Assembly: GCA_025642075.2 (NCBI GenBank)
Contig: JAODUO010000572.1
Coordinates: forward strand, 1-64,000
From: Ridgeia piscesae
Lineage: Eukaryota; Annelida; Polychaeta; Sabellida; Siboglinidae
Direction of reading: 5' to 3'
Length of the DNA: 64,000 bases
In this document: positions 50,694-62,872 of the stretch, one piece after another
Position numbering within the stretch: position 1 is the stretch's first letter
How the letters are laid out: each line of letters starts with the position of its first letter
The notes under the pieces: model-generated
What the model saw: only the letters and a program-made list of their open reading frames with translations
The model's database searches: none
What the model was told of the DNA's origin: nothing
Translations under genes and position numbers: made by a program

Positions 50694-50697
<4 letters not shown>

Positions 50698-52429
50698 CTG
50701 CTTACTAATACAGATTGCGCAATAGCAATAATAATTACTGTATAGTTGGAAAATAAACAAAGTAACTTCTTTTAAACATCAGGGAAAAAGACAAAAGAAA
50801 AATGTAATAACAATTACATAAGAACAATTAGAAATTTACATTACCTGCAACAACGACTAAAACCTCCACTTCACACCAAAACGTAACTACGTGGTGTAAC
50901 CCCTAAATAACTAATGTCAAATAATCACTAAAAACCCTTAAACAACAACCAGTGCTAAACAAGATGGCCTTGATCTCTCAGTCGAGCCATCCCCTGCAGA
51001 ATGCAAAGTAATTAGTTGAGAAACTATACACGAATCAACATCTACTGGGGTACTATATCTACAAGTCACAATACTGGTGATTACAGCCCAACTCCAGGAC
51101 TAAACATTATTTGAATGGGTAATCAAAGATTAAGATAAAATAACTTACAAAACCCACCAAAAATATAGTCAATATAACTGTCACTTGGCTAAAATGGTGT
51201 CACCATCTAGTGACTAACTGGAAACCAAATGTCAAAGCTATAACTTGAGTGTCGCCACCTAGCGACTAACCATGAACACACCGCCCATACCATTATCAAA
51301 TAAACACATTGTAAAAGTTAAATCTTAATGTTCTCCTATCAGGCCAGTATATCACACCTGCAACCTTATGGTTGGCCATCTTAAATTAATAATTTCTCTG
51401 AGAACCTACATTCCACACATTGTATGGACGACTTATATTTCACTCATCTGGATGACAAAATTACAGCAGAACATTAAGACAAGCAAAGTTACAAACAGAC
51501 AATAATAGCAAATCCAACTAAAATAAAGAGTGCTCCTCAGAGGACACAAAGTCCAGGAAACTCATCATTATTGTACAACAGTAGGAAATAAAACAATTCA
51601 CCAACATCTCGTTGTGGTTTAGGGTGAATCGAAGAACAGAAGTGTAAAACAAAGAACTACAATGTTTTAGCTGTGGAACAAATTGTAATATTATGGAAAA
51701 CTACATAATGGACGCAACTACATGTACGCTATGTAAATAACTAGTTCCTTATGACAATAATAATAACAAATTATACTGTAACATACAAGCACATAATTTA
51801 GTAGATCCCGTATAGAAATTTACATGTTCAAATATATGCAATAACATAAATAATTTGAATTACAGTAACACGTAAATTGCAAACATTCTCATGTGTAAAA
51901 ACGTGATTTGATTTAACAGTTGTTGCAAATATGTACACAATTTGACCTATCAAATGTCCGATTCGCATAGGTGACACAGATAGAACAAATTCTAAAAAGT
52001 GCTTTGATGTGGGACAGTGCTAATGTTGATGTCATGGAGTTCAAGACTCGTTTGCTTTAAAGGCAGACATTAGTTTATACCACTGTATTAAGCCAACCAA
52101 TAATATATATATATATATATATATAATACAATATATACAAGATCTGCCTTAGCCTATATAATACTAAAAGTCAACTAACAGCATACAAGAGCATAAAAAT
52201 GGATGTTGACCCTTGCACCGTGACAGTTGCTATAGTTTTCTCTCTGAGCAAACAGTCTCTTGAACATTGCCAGCTACATGACATCTTCATTAAATTTAAT
52301 TGGCACTTTAGGTGAATGATGCATATCAAACTCAGATTAAATTACAATTATTACATTACAAATACAATTACAGTTATGCAAATGAATACAGCCCATAGCA
52401 ATATATTGACCTCATCAATACGGGGCATT

Positions 52430-52760
52430 CCATATATAAAATAAATCAAGAAATTTGATGATATCTGGTGTATTAGTTTATGATAACAAGTCTAAGCAGC
52501 CCACCAAAATGTTAAGTCAATCTGACCAAGAGATAGAGGTCATCAAACTTTGACCTGACCTGATGCCTAGTGAGCTTTCATGTGTCATAACTCCACTTCT
52601 AGGATACCAACCTACAGATGTAATGTTGGTGTCATTTTAAAGCTGTTAGAATTGTCTACCTATTTAGATAATAATCAATATACCAACATTTTAAAACAAC
52701 TGTTTGACCTTTGACCTGAGTTGAAGTAACAAAAACATGTAACCTCCGACTTTGCTTATT
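52430..52760. repeat. Possible MITE-like repeat related to the 22204 element
   Basis: It opens GGGGCATTCCATATATAAAA and contains GAGGTCATCAAACTTTGACC, then GTCATAACTCCACTTCTA. The order resembles the arms of the 22204-23398 element (CATTCCATG, CACCGAACTTTGACC, GTAACTCTGCTA). A similar GGTCAATCTGACC..GTCATAGCTTGGCTCC segment lies at 55013-55160, beyond the CR1 insertion. No clean ends were found. Confidence 0.35.
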
Positions 52761-53021
52761 TTCTATGTTTTATTGTGCGAAATTGAATACTTCAGTTATG
52801 AATTTTACAAAGATAATGCTGAAATATAGGCAATAAGTAGCTATACTGCTCTTTTAGCATGCAAGCGGTTGCTAATGGCCTAGAGTATGTTGTTGCCGTT
52901 ATTACCATTAGCCAACTATCCACACATTGATATCATCATGTACTGGTGTGCTTAATGTGCATGCACATGTGCTTGCATGTATGTGTGTGCATGTGTAAAA
53001 CCTCATGCCAAAATTGGGTTA

Positions 53022-54932
53022 AAATTCAAAGAGAAGCTACGAACAAAAAATTGCTTTTAATATAAAACATGACAGCAAGAGTTTTTATGCGTATGTTCGA
53101 AGTAAACAGAAAGTTCAGGATAAGGTCGGTCCTCTAGAAGGTAGTGATGGAAACATAATAACAGAGGGATTCTTAATGGCAGAAAACCTAAATGAGTACT
53201 TTAGTTCGGTGTTTACCAGGGAAGATATTAGTATATTACCAGTACTTGAGACTAAGTTCGAAGGGAGAGAGTTTGACTATTTAGGACAACTAATTGTAAC
53301 CCCAACAATGGTAGCTATGAAAATAAGAGATATGAAGGATAATAAATCACCTGAGTGGATGGGATTCCTCCCAAATTACTATTGGAAATTGTAGAACAAA
53401 TCAGCATACCGCTTGCAACAGTGTTCAATTTGTCATTAGAGGAGGGAATAGTTCCGTTAGAATGGAAAGAAGCAAACATTATACCATTATTTAAAAAAGG
53501 TTCGAGAAACAAGTCAGAGAACTATAGACCAGTGAGTTTAACATCGGTGATTTGCAAACTATTAGAAAGACTAATTAAAGATCACCTGGTTGATTTTCTT
53601 GTTAAAAATAAATTGATAAACCCATCTCAACATGGGTTTTTAAAAGCGAGGTCATGCTTAACAAATATGTTATGTTTTTTGGAAGATGTCACAAAGTGGC
53701 TAGATGAGGGATCACCAGTAGATATAATCTACTTAGATTTTAAAAAGCCTTTGACAAAGTGCCACACCAAAGACTACTACTTAAACTAAAGGCCCATGGC
53801 ATAGGACATGGAATGATCAACTGGATAGAAAAATGGCTTATTGGTAGAAGACAAAGAGTAGTACCCGGTAGTTGATGGGGAGGTTTCAAACTGGAAAGCG
53901 GTTTTGAGTGGAGTACCGCAGGGATCAGTACTGGGACCTATTTTATTCTTAATATATATCAATGATTTGGATGATGACATAACAAGCAAGGTGTTGAAGT
54001 TTGCGGACGACACAAAAGTGTTTAGGAAAATTAAAAGTGATGCAGATAGACAGCATTTACAAGATGATCTTAATAAGTTGATAGAATGGTCTGAGAAGTG
54101 GCAAATGCTGTTTAATTTTGGAAAGTGTAAGTGCCTTCACACAGTACATGGGAATGAAGATGCACAATATACAATGGGTGATACTGTACTAAATACTACC
54201 TTAAAGGAAAAGGACTTAGGGTTAACTATTAGTGCTGACATGAAGGTATCAGAGCAGGGTGGAATTGCAGCAGCGAAGGGTAACCAAATTCTTGGATTAA
54301 TTAGGCGAAATATAGTGTACAAAGAAAAAAGAACTAATAATACCGCTGTATAAAACAATAGTTAGGCCTCACTTAGAATATTGTATACAAGCATGGAGGC
54401 CATATCGCAAGAAGGATATTGATATGCTAGAAAGAGTATAAAGGAGAGCAACCAAAATGATACCAAAACTCAGGAATATTAGTTATGAAATGCGTCTAAA
54501 AGAATGTGGCTTAACAACACTAGAAACCAGAAGATTGAGAGGAGATCAGATTGAGGTGTTTAAAATATTGAATGGATATGAAAATATTGACAGAAATATT
54601 TTTTTTCACAGTCAAGGAAGAGAGAAGGACTAGAGGACATGGCTTTACATTAGCAAAGAAGCAGTGTAGACTAGATATTAGAAAATTTTCATTTTCACAA
54701 AGAACAGTAAACGAATGGAACAGATTATCAGCTGATTGTGTAGGTGCTAGTAGTGTTAATATATTTTAAAATAAAATCGACATATACCTAAGACGGGCGG
54801 GGTATACTTAGATAGATAGGTTGGACTCTCGATAAGCCAAATGGCTTCCTAGTCCACCTGCCATCTAGAGTTGAATCTCTAGGTGGCAATCTTGTTAAAT
54901 CTTGTTAAATCTTGTTAAATCTTGTTAAATCT
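53022..54932 (+). mobile_element. CR1-like non-LTR retrotransposon, 5'-truncated and broken
   Basis: It encodes the C-terminal half of a reverse transcriptase: a FYAYVRSKQKVQDKVGPL start, YRPVSLTSVICKLLE, IYLDF, GVPQGSVLGPILFLIYIND and the catalytic FADDTK near 54000. The endonuclease part is missing. There are frame breaks near 53355, 53745, 53865 and 54340 and a TAA at 54438-54440. The 3' end has short tandem TTGTTAAATC units (54889-54932) instead of poly(A). The motifs and end type fit the CR1 clade. Confidence 0.9.
53050..54780 (+). pseudogene. Broken CR1-like reverse transcriptase gene
   Basis: Separate open pieces lie at about 53050-53355, 53355-53750, 53904-54345 and 54445-54767 in changing frames. 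Order and motifs follow a CR1 ORF2 from just before the RT domain to its C-terminal RTVNEWNRL region. It is non-functional as it stands because of the frame breaks and the missing N-terminal endonuclease. Confidence 0.88.
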
Positions 54933-56152
54933 AAACTTATTTGTCCAGGATCGATTTGAAGAAAATGTTTTTGTATTCATGATTGTATGTTACAAACCAA
55001 CCATATTTTAGGTCAATCTGACCATCATTTACCGGTAGTCATAGTCAGGTCATATTGGTGACTTCTATCTTTTATGTTGAACATGTCTGTATATAAATCA
55101 TAACTATTTGATGTAACCTTGACTACCTAGTGACTTTCTAGATGTCATAGCTTGGCTCCAAAAGTCAAATAGTAAATGGCCTTTTGTTGTCTCTACTACC
55201 TACAGGCACACAAATGTTATACATACAAACAAATACAGATATTTTCCACATCTGCAGAGAATATGCAAAGAAACAAACAGGACATGTTATGATGGCAGCA
55301 TCCGTTTGCATACTGATAGATTATGTGACTGATTTATTTCTGAGTATACCACTATAGCAGCATAAAGGAGTGCAATGTGCCTGATAATACTTTCTGCAAT
55401 TATTGCCAAATATATATGGTTCAAAATAGAAAGTCAAGAAAATTAGAGCTTACTTGATTTTTGCATTGTCAGGTAAAAATCAAGTAAATTTTGCAAAATG
55501 TTATTCCAAATTATTATTTTTTATTGGGTACAAAGAGAGAGATGTTTATTATAAATTTAAAACGATAACATGTAGATTGCCTAGACCAGAATGACATTTG
55601 GAAAAATGCGTTTGCAACACTTTGACTTATGAATATAAGCAAAACAAATTGATCAAAATTGAACATAGATAGAAAGTATAAAATGTCACCGTTTTTTGGC
55701 ATATGGGTCAGAACAGAGTACTGGTATACAAAAATGGGACATTTCACTACTAAATTCAAATGCCTAATTTATATTCAAAATGAGTACATTCTGAGGTAAC
55801 TGGCATGACAACAATGGAAGCTGGGATGCCAATCCTCATGGCTAAGAGATGACAACATGAGGTTGATATGTAAGATAGTAGGTAACATGGACACAAATTG
55901 AGGTAAATATGACCACAACATACTAATTAGACTTAACTTGAGAACATGTAAGATCCAAACTATGTACTAGCGATATGCAGGACATTAAATTTGTTTCTAC
56001 TCTGTAACGGTGTGGGGTATTCTTAAGTAACAGTATTAGATTCATAACAGTATTAGATTCATCATGCTGATTGAGAGCAGTAGGAATTTGTTTGCATATG
56101 AACAACATAGTAAACTTGATAGGTGTTATATAATTGGTATTTTGTCACACAG

Positions 56153-56304
56153 GTGGTGGAGTGTTGAGCATGGAAGTGACCTCTTCTTTAAGACTGGAAG
56201 GGGTGATAACCTCCAGAGGTGATGCGTCTACCACGTCCTCTGGTGCAAGTGGTGGCAGTATCCGAATACAGACATTTGAGATGGAGGGTGCTGGCAAAGT
56301 ACAG
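56153..56304 (+). CDS. Exon 17: module 3 GGG/GGS core, first part
   Basis: Residues 3454-3504, phase 1 to phase 0. It reads GGGVLSMEVTSSLRLEGVIT, then SGASGGSIRIQTFEMEGAGK and VQ. It continues exon 16 to give a complete Gly-rich core. Acceptor ACACAG|GT, donor ACAG|GTTTGA. Confidence 0.85.
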
Positions 56305-57307
56305 GTTTGAGTTTTGTTGCATCCTATGACTTGTTCTTTTGGAATTTAATTTATTATTGCAAGCTAGGCATGCTTTAATATATGCATTTGTGAAACTGAA
56401 CCAATTGATTGAGGAGACAACACCAGTAAAGTTAAGTTACCAACAGCATTAACAAGCCAAAACCAGGTCGTCCTTGCTGTGCCCATCCTGCTCTGTGGCT
56501 GCGAAAGTTGACACATGCATTTGCGACTAAGTTCATCATACGTCTGCTACACATCACAGCCGATCACGAGATCAGTGCCTGTCCTAAGACAGATCACTGC
56601 CCTAACAGTGAAGAGGAGAAAGCTTATGTGGTACAAGTATATCACATGCCATGACTTCCTTGCTAAGACAGGGCACCCTGGAAAGTAGCAGACAGAAAAG
56701 CAGGCAGAGGAAGACCTAGATGGACAACATACGAGTGCGGGCCGAACTTGAGGTCCAAACGCTGCTGAAACTAGCGTTAGACTGCCCTGGCTGGAAAGCA
56801 TTCACATCGTCCGTAATGTATCCCCTTTAACCTGACAGACCTTGGGACGAGTGAGTGTGTGGGTGGGTGATCGAGTGAGTGAGTGAGTCAGTCAGTCAGT
56901 CAGTTAGTCAGTCAGTCAGTCAGTCAGTCAGTCAGTCAGTCAGTCAGTGAGTAAGCAGTGAGTGAGGTGTTAGTGGCAGTTGAGTGAGGGATTGAATGAT
57001 TGATTGTTTGGGTCAGTGAGTCCATTGAGTCATTGAGTCAATCAGTGAGTGTGTCTGGCATTGAATCAGTCAGTGTGTCAATCTGAGTTAACCAATCAGT
57101 CAGTCAATGAGTAAGTCAATCAGTCAGTGAGTAAGTCAGGTTGTCAGACATTCAGTCAGTCAGTCATTCAGTCAGTCATTCATTATATATTCACTAGACT
57201 TTAAATGAGGAAATGAAGGAATGTTTCCTCTGAAAATACTTATGGAACTGAAACGCAATAATCAATATAGGGGCAAAAGTATTTGTTGTAATTGATATCT
57301 TTTGTAG
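56305..57307 (+). other. Intron 17 with (TCAG)n repeats
   Basis: Degenerate GAGT/GTCA and (TCAG)n units fill about 56850-57190, with the purest run at about 56888-56948. The first part (56400-56820) has a protein-like minus-strand frame (56547-56801: ARKSWHVIYLYHI..) and plus-strand text resembling a decayed retroelement, which I could not confirm. Confidence 0.6.
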
Positions 57308-57466
57308 GTGCATGGGGGAAGTGGATCCAGCAGTTCTGGTGGTGGCGGCGGTGGACGGATTGCTGTGTATTGGTCAAAGAGGGAATGGTGGTTTGGCCAG
57401 TTTATTGCCTACGGAGGCACTGGATCAACCACTGGCACAGGAGGAGCTGGAACTATCTACATACAG
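57308..57466 (+). CDS. Exon 18: module 3 GGGGGGRIA core and GAGTI line
   Basis: Residues 3505-3557, phase 0 to phase 0. It reads HGGSGSSSSGGGGGGRIAVY, then WSKREWWFGQFIAYGGTG and GGAGTIYIQ. It is the clearest match to exons 2 and 24. Acceptor TTGTAG|GTG, donor ACAG|GTAATT. Confidence 0.88.
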
Positions 57467-57742
57467 GTAATTTCATTGTTCTTATTTATGTCGTTACAAA
57501 TGTTAAAAGGGGGCTGAAACACTTGAACAGGTATTCCCCAAACATTAGACTATACCATTTACAGGATATGTGACCATGATTGGGTGAACATAGAGCCACA
57601 GTATATTTTAAATAATATTGGTTTCACTTTCACACTGTGCATCACTGGTAGAATGATGCTGTACCCACCTGTTTTGTGAATGCCAGTTTGCACTGTGCTT
57701 GCAGTTCATTATATAAATTTCCATGTTTTTCATTTTGATCAG

Positions 57743-57954
57743 GACATAACGTCGAATGTTCAGAACCGAACCTTAATCATTGACAATGGCAACCACCAGT
57801 TGTCAGCGAGTCAAGCCGAGATAGCTGGTTGGGACGCAACATCATACCAGAAGGATGGAGGCCGGACATGGATCACCGACAACACCACGGGTGAACTGAA
57901 TAAGATTCATATTCTCGGCCGGGCTCACGTGGCTCTGTCACCACAGCTCACCAG
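57743..57954 (+). CDS. Exon 19: IIDN line of module 3 and start of module 4 head
   Basis: Residues 3558-3627, phase 0 to phase 2. It reads NRTLIIDNGNHQLSASQAEI, then GRTWITDNTTGELNKIHILG and RAHVALSPQLT. Two sequons. Acceptor GATCAG|GAC, donor ACCAG|GTACAC; the phase 2 junction restores a serine codon with exon 20. Confidence 0.8.
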
Positions 57955-58345
57955 GTACACCAATGACATTGGAATGACATTTGATATTGTGTCATTCATG
58001 GCACACTTTGTCAACTAATTATTTACGCATTAATGAGCTTAGCTCAGCGAAAGTGTGATGTTCAAAGTGTGGGGCTACAAAATCAAAATAAGTAGCATAT
58101 AACATGGATGGATGCATGAAGATTTGGTCTTACCTGTTATGTTGTCAGGTTTTGGATTGTTGTAATATACAACAACCAGCAGATATTCCAATCCTACTTC
58201 TTAAAAATCATTTGCATATTTTTATGAAGATGTGCTGGTGCTTTTGCACGTTAACAAGATTTGTTGTGTCTTGGTGCAGCTATAATTACCACAACATCAA
58301 TAGGTGTCTTCAGATAGGATGAATAGGTTATAATTATTGTTTCAG

Positions 58346-58534
58346 CACCTTTTATCTGCGGGCAGTACAGTTTGTTGGGGACCGAACAGGAGTCCTCCAC
58401 GTCGGCCCTGGCCTGCATGCTACGGTTCATCATGCGGATGACCTGGAATTCATTGTCAATGTCGTAGTGTATGAGAATGGAACGTTGCTTCTACCAGCAT
58501 CTTTTATGTGTGTTGGTATTACTATCACTGTCAG
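58346..58534 (+). CDS. Exon 20: module 4 head, GDRTGVLHV segment
   Basis: Residues 3628-3690, phase 2 to phase 2. It reads FYLRAVQFVGDRTGVLHVG, then FIVNVVVYENGTLLLPASF. It closely parallels the first part of exon 26. Acceptor TTTCAG|CAC, donor GTCAG|GTGAGT. Confidence 0.85.
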
Positions 58535-58874
58535 GTGAGTAGAGTGCTCATTTTTATTAATCTGATGTTGAAATGAAAACATTGTACTGTGTCTGATTTG
58601 AAGATTGCTAAAACAAATGGATATTTACTGCACTTTCAGTGTGACGACATCAGCTGTTATATCGTGACTTGTTGTTAAGCATTTAAATGTGTGTACTTTG
58701 TCATTGCTATGTTACTAACTGTTAACATTATTATTGCTTTAATTTGCATAAAGTGACTGCTATTGTAGATATCTATGTTTGCTGATGAACCATGCGTAGC
58801 TGTATCATTTGTATTAACTTGTACAGCGTCTAAACATCCATTAATTACTGTTCACTGTGTTTATGCAACCACAG

Positions 58875-59070
58875 AGGCATACTAGGCGCACACAACCTGA
58901 CTGTGGGAGACAACTGTAAGCTGTACCTTGGTCTGACGGGAACCATACGCACCACAGAGTTCACGGGAGACCCGGGTGTCTACAGGTTTAACCGCCTCAC
59001 TGTGGCTGCTGATGGCGAGGTCACTCACTTGCCTGGCGCTGATGTAACAGAACAGAACCTCACCATCATT
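58875..59070 (+). CDS. Exon 21: module 4 head, strand repeats
   Basis: Residues 3691-3756, phase 2 to phase 0. It reads GILGAHNLTVGDNCKLYLG, then YRFNRLTVAADGEVTHLPGA. The same order is found inside exon 26 (RNLTLHHGGKLSV..FKFNRVHIQYEG..). Acceptor CCACAG|AGG, donor ATT|GTAAGT. Confidence 0.85.
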
Positions 59071-59319
59071 GTAAGTTGGAACCAACGATCAGTCCAATAA
59101 CTGTGTTACATATCCCCCGTTGCCGATTGACAAAACAATTGAATTAAGTGTTTAAAAAATAGTCTACTGCAAATCTCGTACCAATTTGGTAACGGACAGT
59201 TTTGTTTTACCCAAAAGACGTCTGGGCTCGCCATCGTCTTATCATAACTACATTTTGTTTTATTTGTGAGACAAATCACTATTACTCTTATTTAACAGTT
59301 ACGTGGTCTTTATATGCAG

Positions 59320-59482
59320 GCGAACACTTTGGAGGTGAAAGGTCACGGTCACATACACGCAGTGCATATCAATCTCACAGCAAATACAATGGTTGTGGAT
59401 GACCTTGGTTTGGTGATTGGTGACCGTCACGACATCTCGTGTGTGCAGGGTGATGGTGTTACGTCTGCCTCAGGTGCCTCAG
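59320..59482 (+). CDS. Exon 22: module 4 strand repeats into Gly-rich block
   Basis: Residues 3757-3810, phase 0 to phase 1. It reads LEVKGHGHIHAVHINLTANT, then VVDDLGLVIGDRHDISC and VTSASGASG. It corresponds to the IGTHMYLHAVNLTVDAGGKL part of exon 26. Acceptor ATGCAG|GCG, donor CTCAG|GTAATA. Confidence 0.82.
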
Positions 59483-59775
59483 GTAATAAGACCTTACTGT
59501 TTTGTTTGATAGATTGCATATGGCGAGTAAGTAGTACGGTGCACTGTTAGTGTACAGTGCAATTGTATTCTGCTTAAATGGCATGACGGCTTTTTTTAGC
59601 AAAACTAATGTGATAAATACAAATCTCCTGTAATAGTTTATTCTCCTGCAACAAACTTGCTATTCCGTATACTTTAAATATTGTGATTACACATTTTATT
59701 GAAGTATTGTTGTTTTGATGGATCAGCAATTTTTGGAAACATGTTTTGACTCTTGCACTCTGATATTAAAATAAG

Positions 59776-60252
59776 TAAATGTATGATGTTTGTCGCCACT
59801 GTGCTTAATTTATTTTAACTGGACATTTAGTCACCATTTTACAATCTACCCACTGGGTATTAATATTTGTCGCCACTGTGCTTAATTTATTTTAACTGGA
59901 AATTTAGTCACCATTTTTTCATCTACCCACTGGGTATTAATATTTGTCGTCACTGTGCTTAATTTATCTTAACTGGAAATATAGTCACCATGTTTTCATC
60001 TACCCACTGGGTATTAATATTTGTCGCCACTGTGCTTAATTTATCTTAACTGGAAATATAGTCACCATGTTTTCATCTACCCACTGGGTATTAATATTTG
60101 TCGCCACTGGGCTTAATTTATGTTAACTGATAATTTAGTTATCATTTTCTCATCTAGGCGCTGGACATTGATGTTTGTCGCCACTGTGCTTAATTTATAT
60201 TAACTGGTAATTTAGTTATCATTTTCTCATCTAGGTGCGGGACATGGAGGCC
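59776..60252 (+). repeat. 77-bp tandem array overlapping the exon 23 acceptor
   Basis: TTTGTCGCCACTGTGCTTAA recurs with an exact 77-bp step (TGTCG at 59791, 59868, 59945, 60022, 60099, 60176). The unit ends TCATCTACCCACTGGGTATT in the inner copies. It ends TCATCTAGGCGCTGGACATT in the next-to-last copy and TCATCTAGGTGCGGGACATG at the real splice site and start of exon 23. Confidence 0.93.
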
Positions 60253-60500
60253 GGGGTGGACAGGGCAGTGGACAGTTGACCACAGGGGCACCGTATGGTC
60301 ACCTCTTTGAGCCGTTTGAACGGGGGTGTCATGGCGGAGCTGGCAGTGGCCGTGGAGGCCGTGGTGGTGGTGTTATCTGGCTGACAGTCCATGATCGTCT
60401 ACAAGTGGATGGAGAAGTGAGTTGCAATGGAGAGCCTGGGAGTGGAACTGGCGGCGGAGGAAGTGGAGGTTCTGTGCTCATCACAACACATCTCATACAG
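60235..60500 (+). CDS. Exon 23: module 4 Gly-rich core
   Basis: Residues 3811-3899, phase 1 to phase 0. It reads AGHGGRGGQGSGQL, HGGAGSGRGGRGGGVIWLTV, LQVDGEVSCNGEPGSG and GGGGSGGSVLITTH. The most complete Gly-rich block in one exon. The acceptor TCTAG|GT sits in the last unit of a 77-bp tandem array. Donor ACAG|GTGAGA. Confidence 0.88.
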
Positions 60501-61651
60501 GTGAGATATGAACAAGTTACTGGCAAGTTACTGAGATATGGTTTAGTTGCTGTCAGGCACCTACCATTACTGGTGAGATAGATCTAGTTCCACACTGGCA
60601 AGGTACGATGCAATAAATGAATGCATACAAGTCAGGTAAGACATAGTTAAATATTACTAGGATACAATGAATATGGGTAAGACATAATTTATGTAAATAC
60701 CACGATCATATCATTATAATATTATTCATACAGGTGTGGACCAGGATAAGTATTGTAGAACCTACCAGATTGTGTGATCTTGGGCAACTATCGGCGGTTT
60801 CTAAGTCAGTAACAGTAATGCACCTGAAGTACCCCGGGTAGACGACCAGCTGTCTATTTATTTTAAAAAGAATACAATTATATCAAGAACAAAACAAGTA
60901 TTAAGAAATAATCAACCAAAATAAGGTTTTGTATAATATATTATATAAATTGTACATAATGATATAATATATAAAGATATATAATTTTTATATTGTTTGA
61001 AAAGGAGCAGATATGAAGTTTATAAACTTATTATTATCTATTCCCGAAATCGACTAGACCATGTAAAAAAGGTAAAAATAAATAAGGTTATGTAAAAAGA
61101 AATGATAACGATACAAATACATAATGATGATGCACACAGCAGACTGTTTAATAAAAATTGTCACTCACTCACTCACTCACTCACTCACTCACTCACTCAC
61201 TCACTCACTCACTCATTCCTATACATGGACAATGTCTGAATGTGCCCATGAACTAGTGCAGACCTAAGATTGAACGTAGTGGGACACCACACATGTGTGA
61301 ATGTTCAGATATATGTAATTTGAAACTAACATATTGTGTCCTATTTGATAAAAATTTCTTATTATCCACTGGTAAAGAACAGGATGAACACCATAACATT
61401 CCAGTTTCTTGCATAGTAGTTTGTGGTCTACCGTGTCAAAAGCTTCGTAGATACACTGATAGCATGTTTTCTTTTATTTAGCAGATTTGTAATTTAAGAA
61501 TGTTTTTCTCTAAACTCACATTGTTGAGACTTCAGTATGTCACACATTGTTTTGATAAATATGTTAAACTTGTTGTATAGTTGTTTCATTCATTTTGGAG
61601 AACTGTGGAAGCAGGGAAGTAGGCCTTTAGTTATTGATTACTTTCTTTCAG
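60501..61651 (+). other. Intron 23 with (CTCA)n repeat
   Basis: 1151 bp. A pure (TCAC)n run lies at about 61161-61214. Close after the donor, GTGAGATATGAACAAGTTACT and ACTGAGATATGGTTTAGTTG look like a short local duplication. Nothing coding is seen. Confidence 0.7.
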
Positions 61652-61856
61652 GGTTATGGAAAGATCCAGTGCTTAGGGGGAGACGGAGCATCGTCGCAAG
61701 GTCACTATGGAGGCGCTGGGGCAGGTGGTCGTATTGCTCTCTACTTCGCTTCAAACAAGACATATGCAGGCACTTTTGATGCATTTGGAGGACGTGGCCA
61801 GAACGGTGGTGCGAACACTGATGGCAGTCCAGGGACAATATTCCTCTACCATACAG
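61652..61856 (+). CDS. Exon 24: module 4 GGR core and SPGTI line
   Basis: Residues 3900-3967, phase 0 to phase 1. It reads YGKIQCLGGDGASS, HYGGAGAGGRIALYFASNK, FDAFGGRGQNGGAN and SPGTIFLYHTG. It parallels exon 18. Acceptor TTTCAG|GGT, donor ACAG|GTAATT. Confidence 0.88.
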
Positions 61857-62265
61857 GTAATTGCAGTACACAGGTTACATATACAGTATCATTTAGGAAG
61901 ATGTAATAATGCAAATTATTTATATTATTTTATGTATGCCTTGCAAAACTTATATTTCTACATTTATACTTCTCATTTCATATCGTGATTATTATGTCAA
62001 CTGCTTTCTGAAATTACACAGCACATGCACAATGTTAATATGCACAGGTGTATACCTTTTAACTCTGCCTATGACTTGCGTTGAGGTAATCATATCGGTA
62101 CCTCGCCTGTCCCATTGTTTTCTATTAGTGCATAAAATAGTTGTGCCATATTTTTGGAGTTTAAGCCAATATTGGTATTGATGTATGATGTATGCACAGG
62201 AATATGGTTTATATTCAACACACCTCCAAACAAGCACATTACTAACCAATGATATTGTGCTACAG
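61857..62265 (+). other. Intron 24, nothing recognised
   Basis: 409 bp between GTAATT and CTACAG with no repeat or gene seen. Confidence 0.6.
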
Positions 62266-62409
62266 GCTACAACCACAGCACATTGGTGATCAATAACAAC
62301 AACAGAGGTCCAGACAAGTCACAGGGAGAGATTACAGATTACAGTGATCTGTCGAAAGACTGGGGACATGCATGGTTTCTTCCTGGCCATGGCCAACATG
62401 AATTTGCGG
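62266..62409 (+). CDS. Exon 25: INN line closing module 4
   Basis: Residues 3968-4015, phase 1 to phase 1. It reads NHSTLVINNNNRGPDKSQG, then EITDYSDLSKDWGHAWF and HEFAG. It parallels the first half of exon 19. Acceptor CTACAG|GC, donor GCGG|GTAAAT. Confidence 0.8.
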
Positions 62410-62872
62410 GTAAATTATAGTTACATTATATATGTATGCCTGTTACAAAACATGTCATTAGTGAAAGCATCACAATGTCGATGCAGGGTGGCCGGTATTT
62501 GTTTTGTAGTATTTATGATAGTTTTTCGATCTTATTATCTATTTCTAAAACTAGATTTTTTCCATTTATTCTAGGCATGCTGTTCTGTTTTAATGAGCAA
62601 ATAATTAACCCCGCCAGAAAGTTAGACTTCGGAAACGACATCTGATTTTGTATTTACTTAATGAAAAATTACTCTTTTGTTTGAGTACACTACATTTTAT
62701 TCAACAAGTATTTCAAAATAATTATGCAACCAGTGTGAGGCCTATGCAACTGGTTAGTAACGCAATAGGAGTTTTATGATGCCATTTTGCAGATAGTACC
62801 CATTGATTAACACAAACTTGGAATTCTGACACTGCACGGTATTATTTGTAAATTATGTTTCTAATACAACAG
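62410..62872 (+). other. Intron 25, nothing recognised
   Basis: 463 bp between GTAAAT and CAACAG with no repeat or gene seen. Confidence 0.6.

Larger units (their letters stand above)
48986..56152 (+). other. Intron 16, 7.2 kb
   Basis: It contains a pair of similar segments at about 49135-49245 and 50345-50450 (AATGTTTA..GGATTGCCA..GTGAGGTGAT in the same orientation), a TA/GT microsatellite and the longest CR1-like copy. 50770-52080 and 55200-56150 show nothing I can support. Confidence 0.7.
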
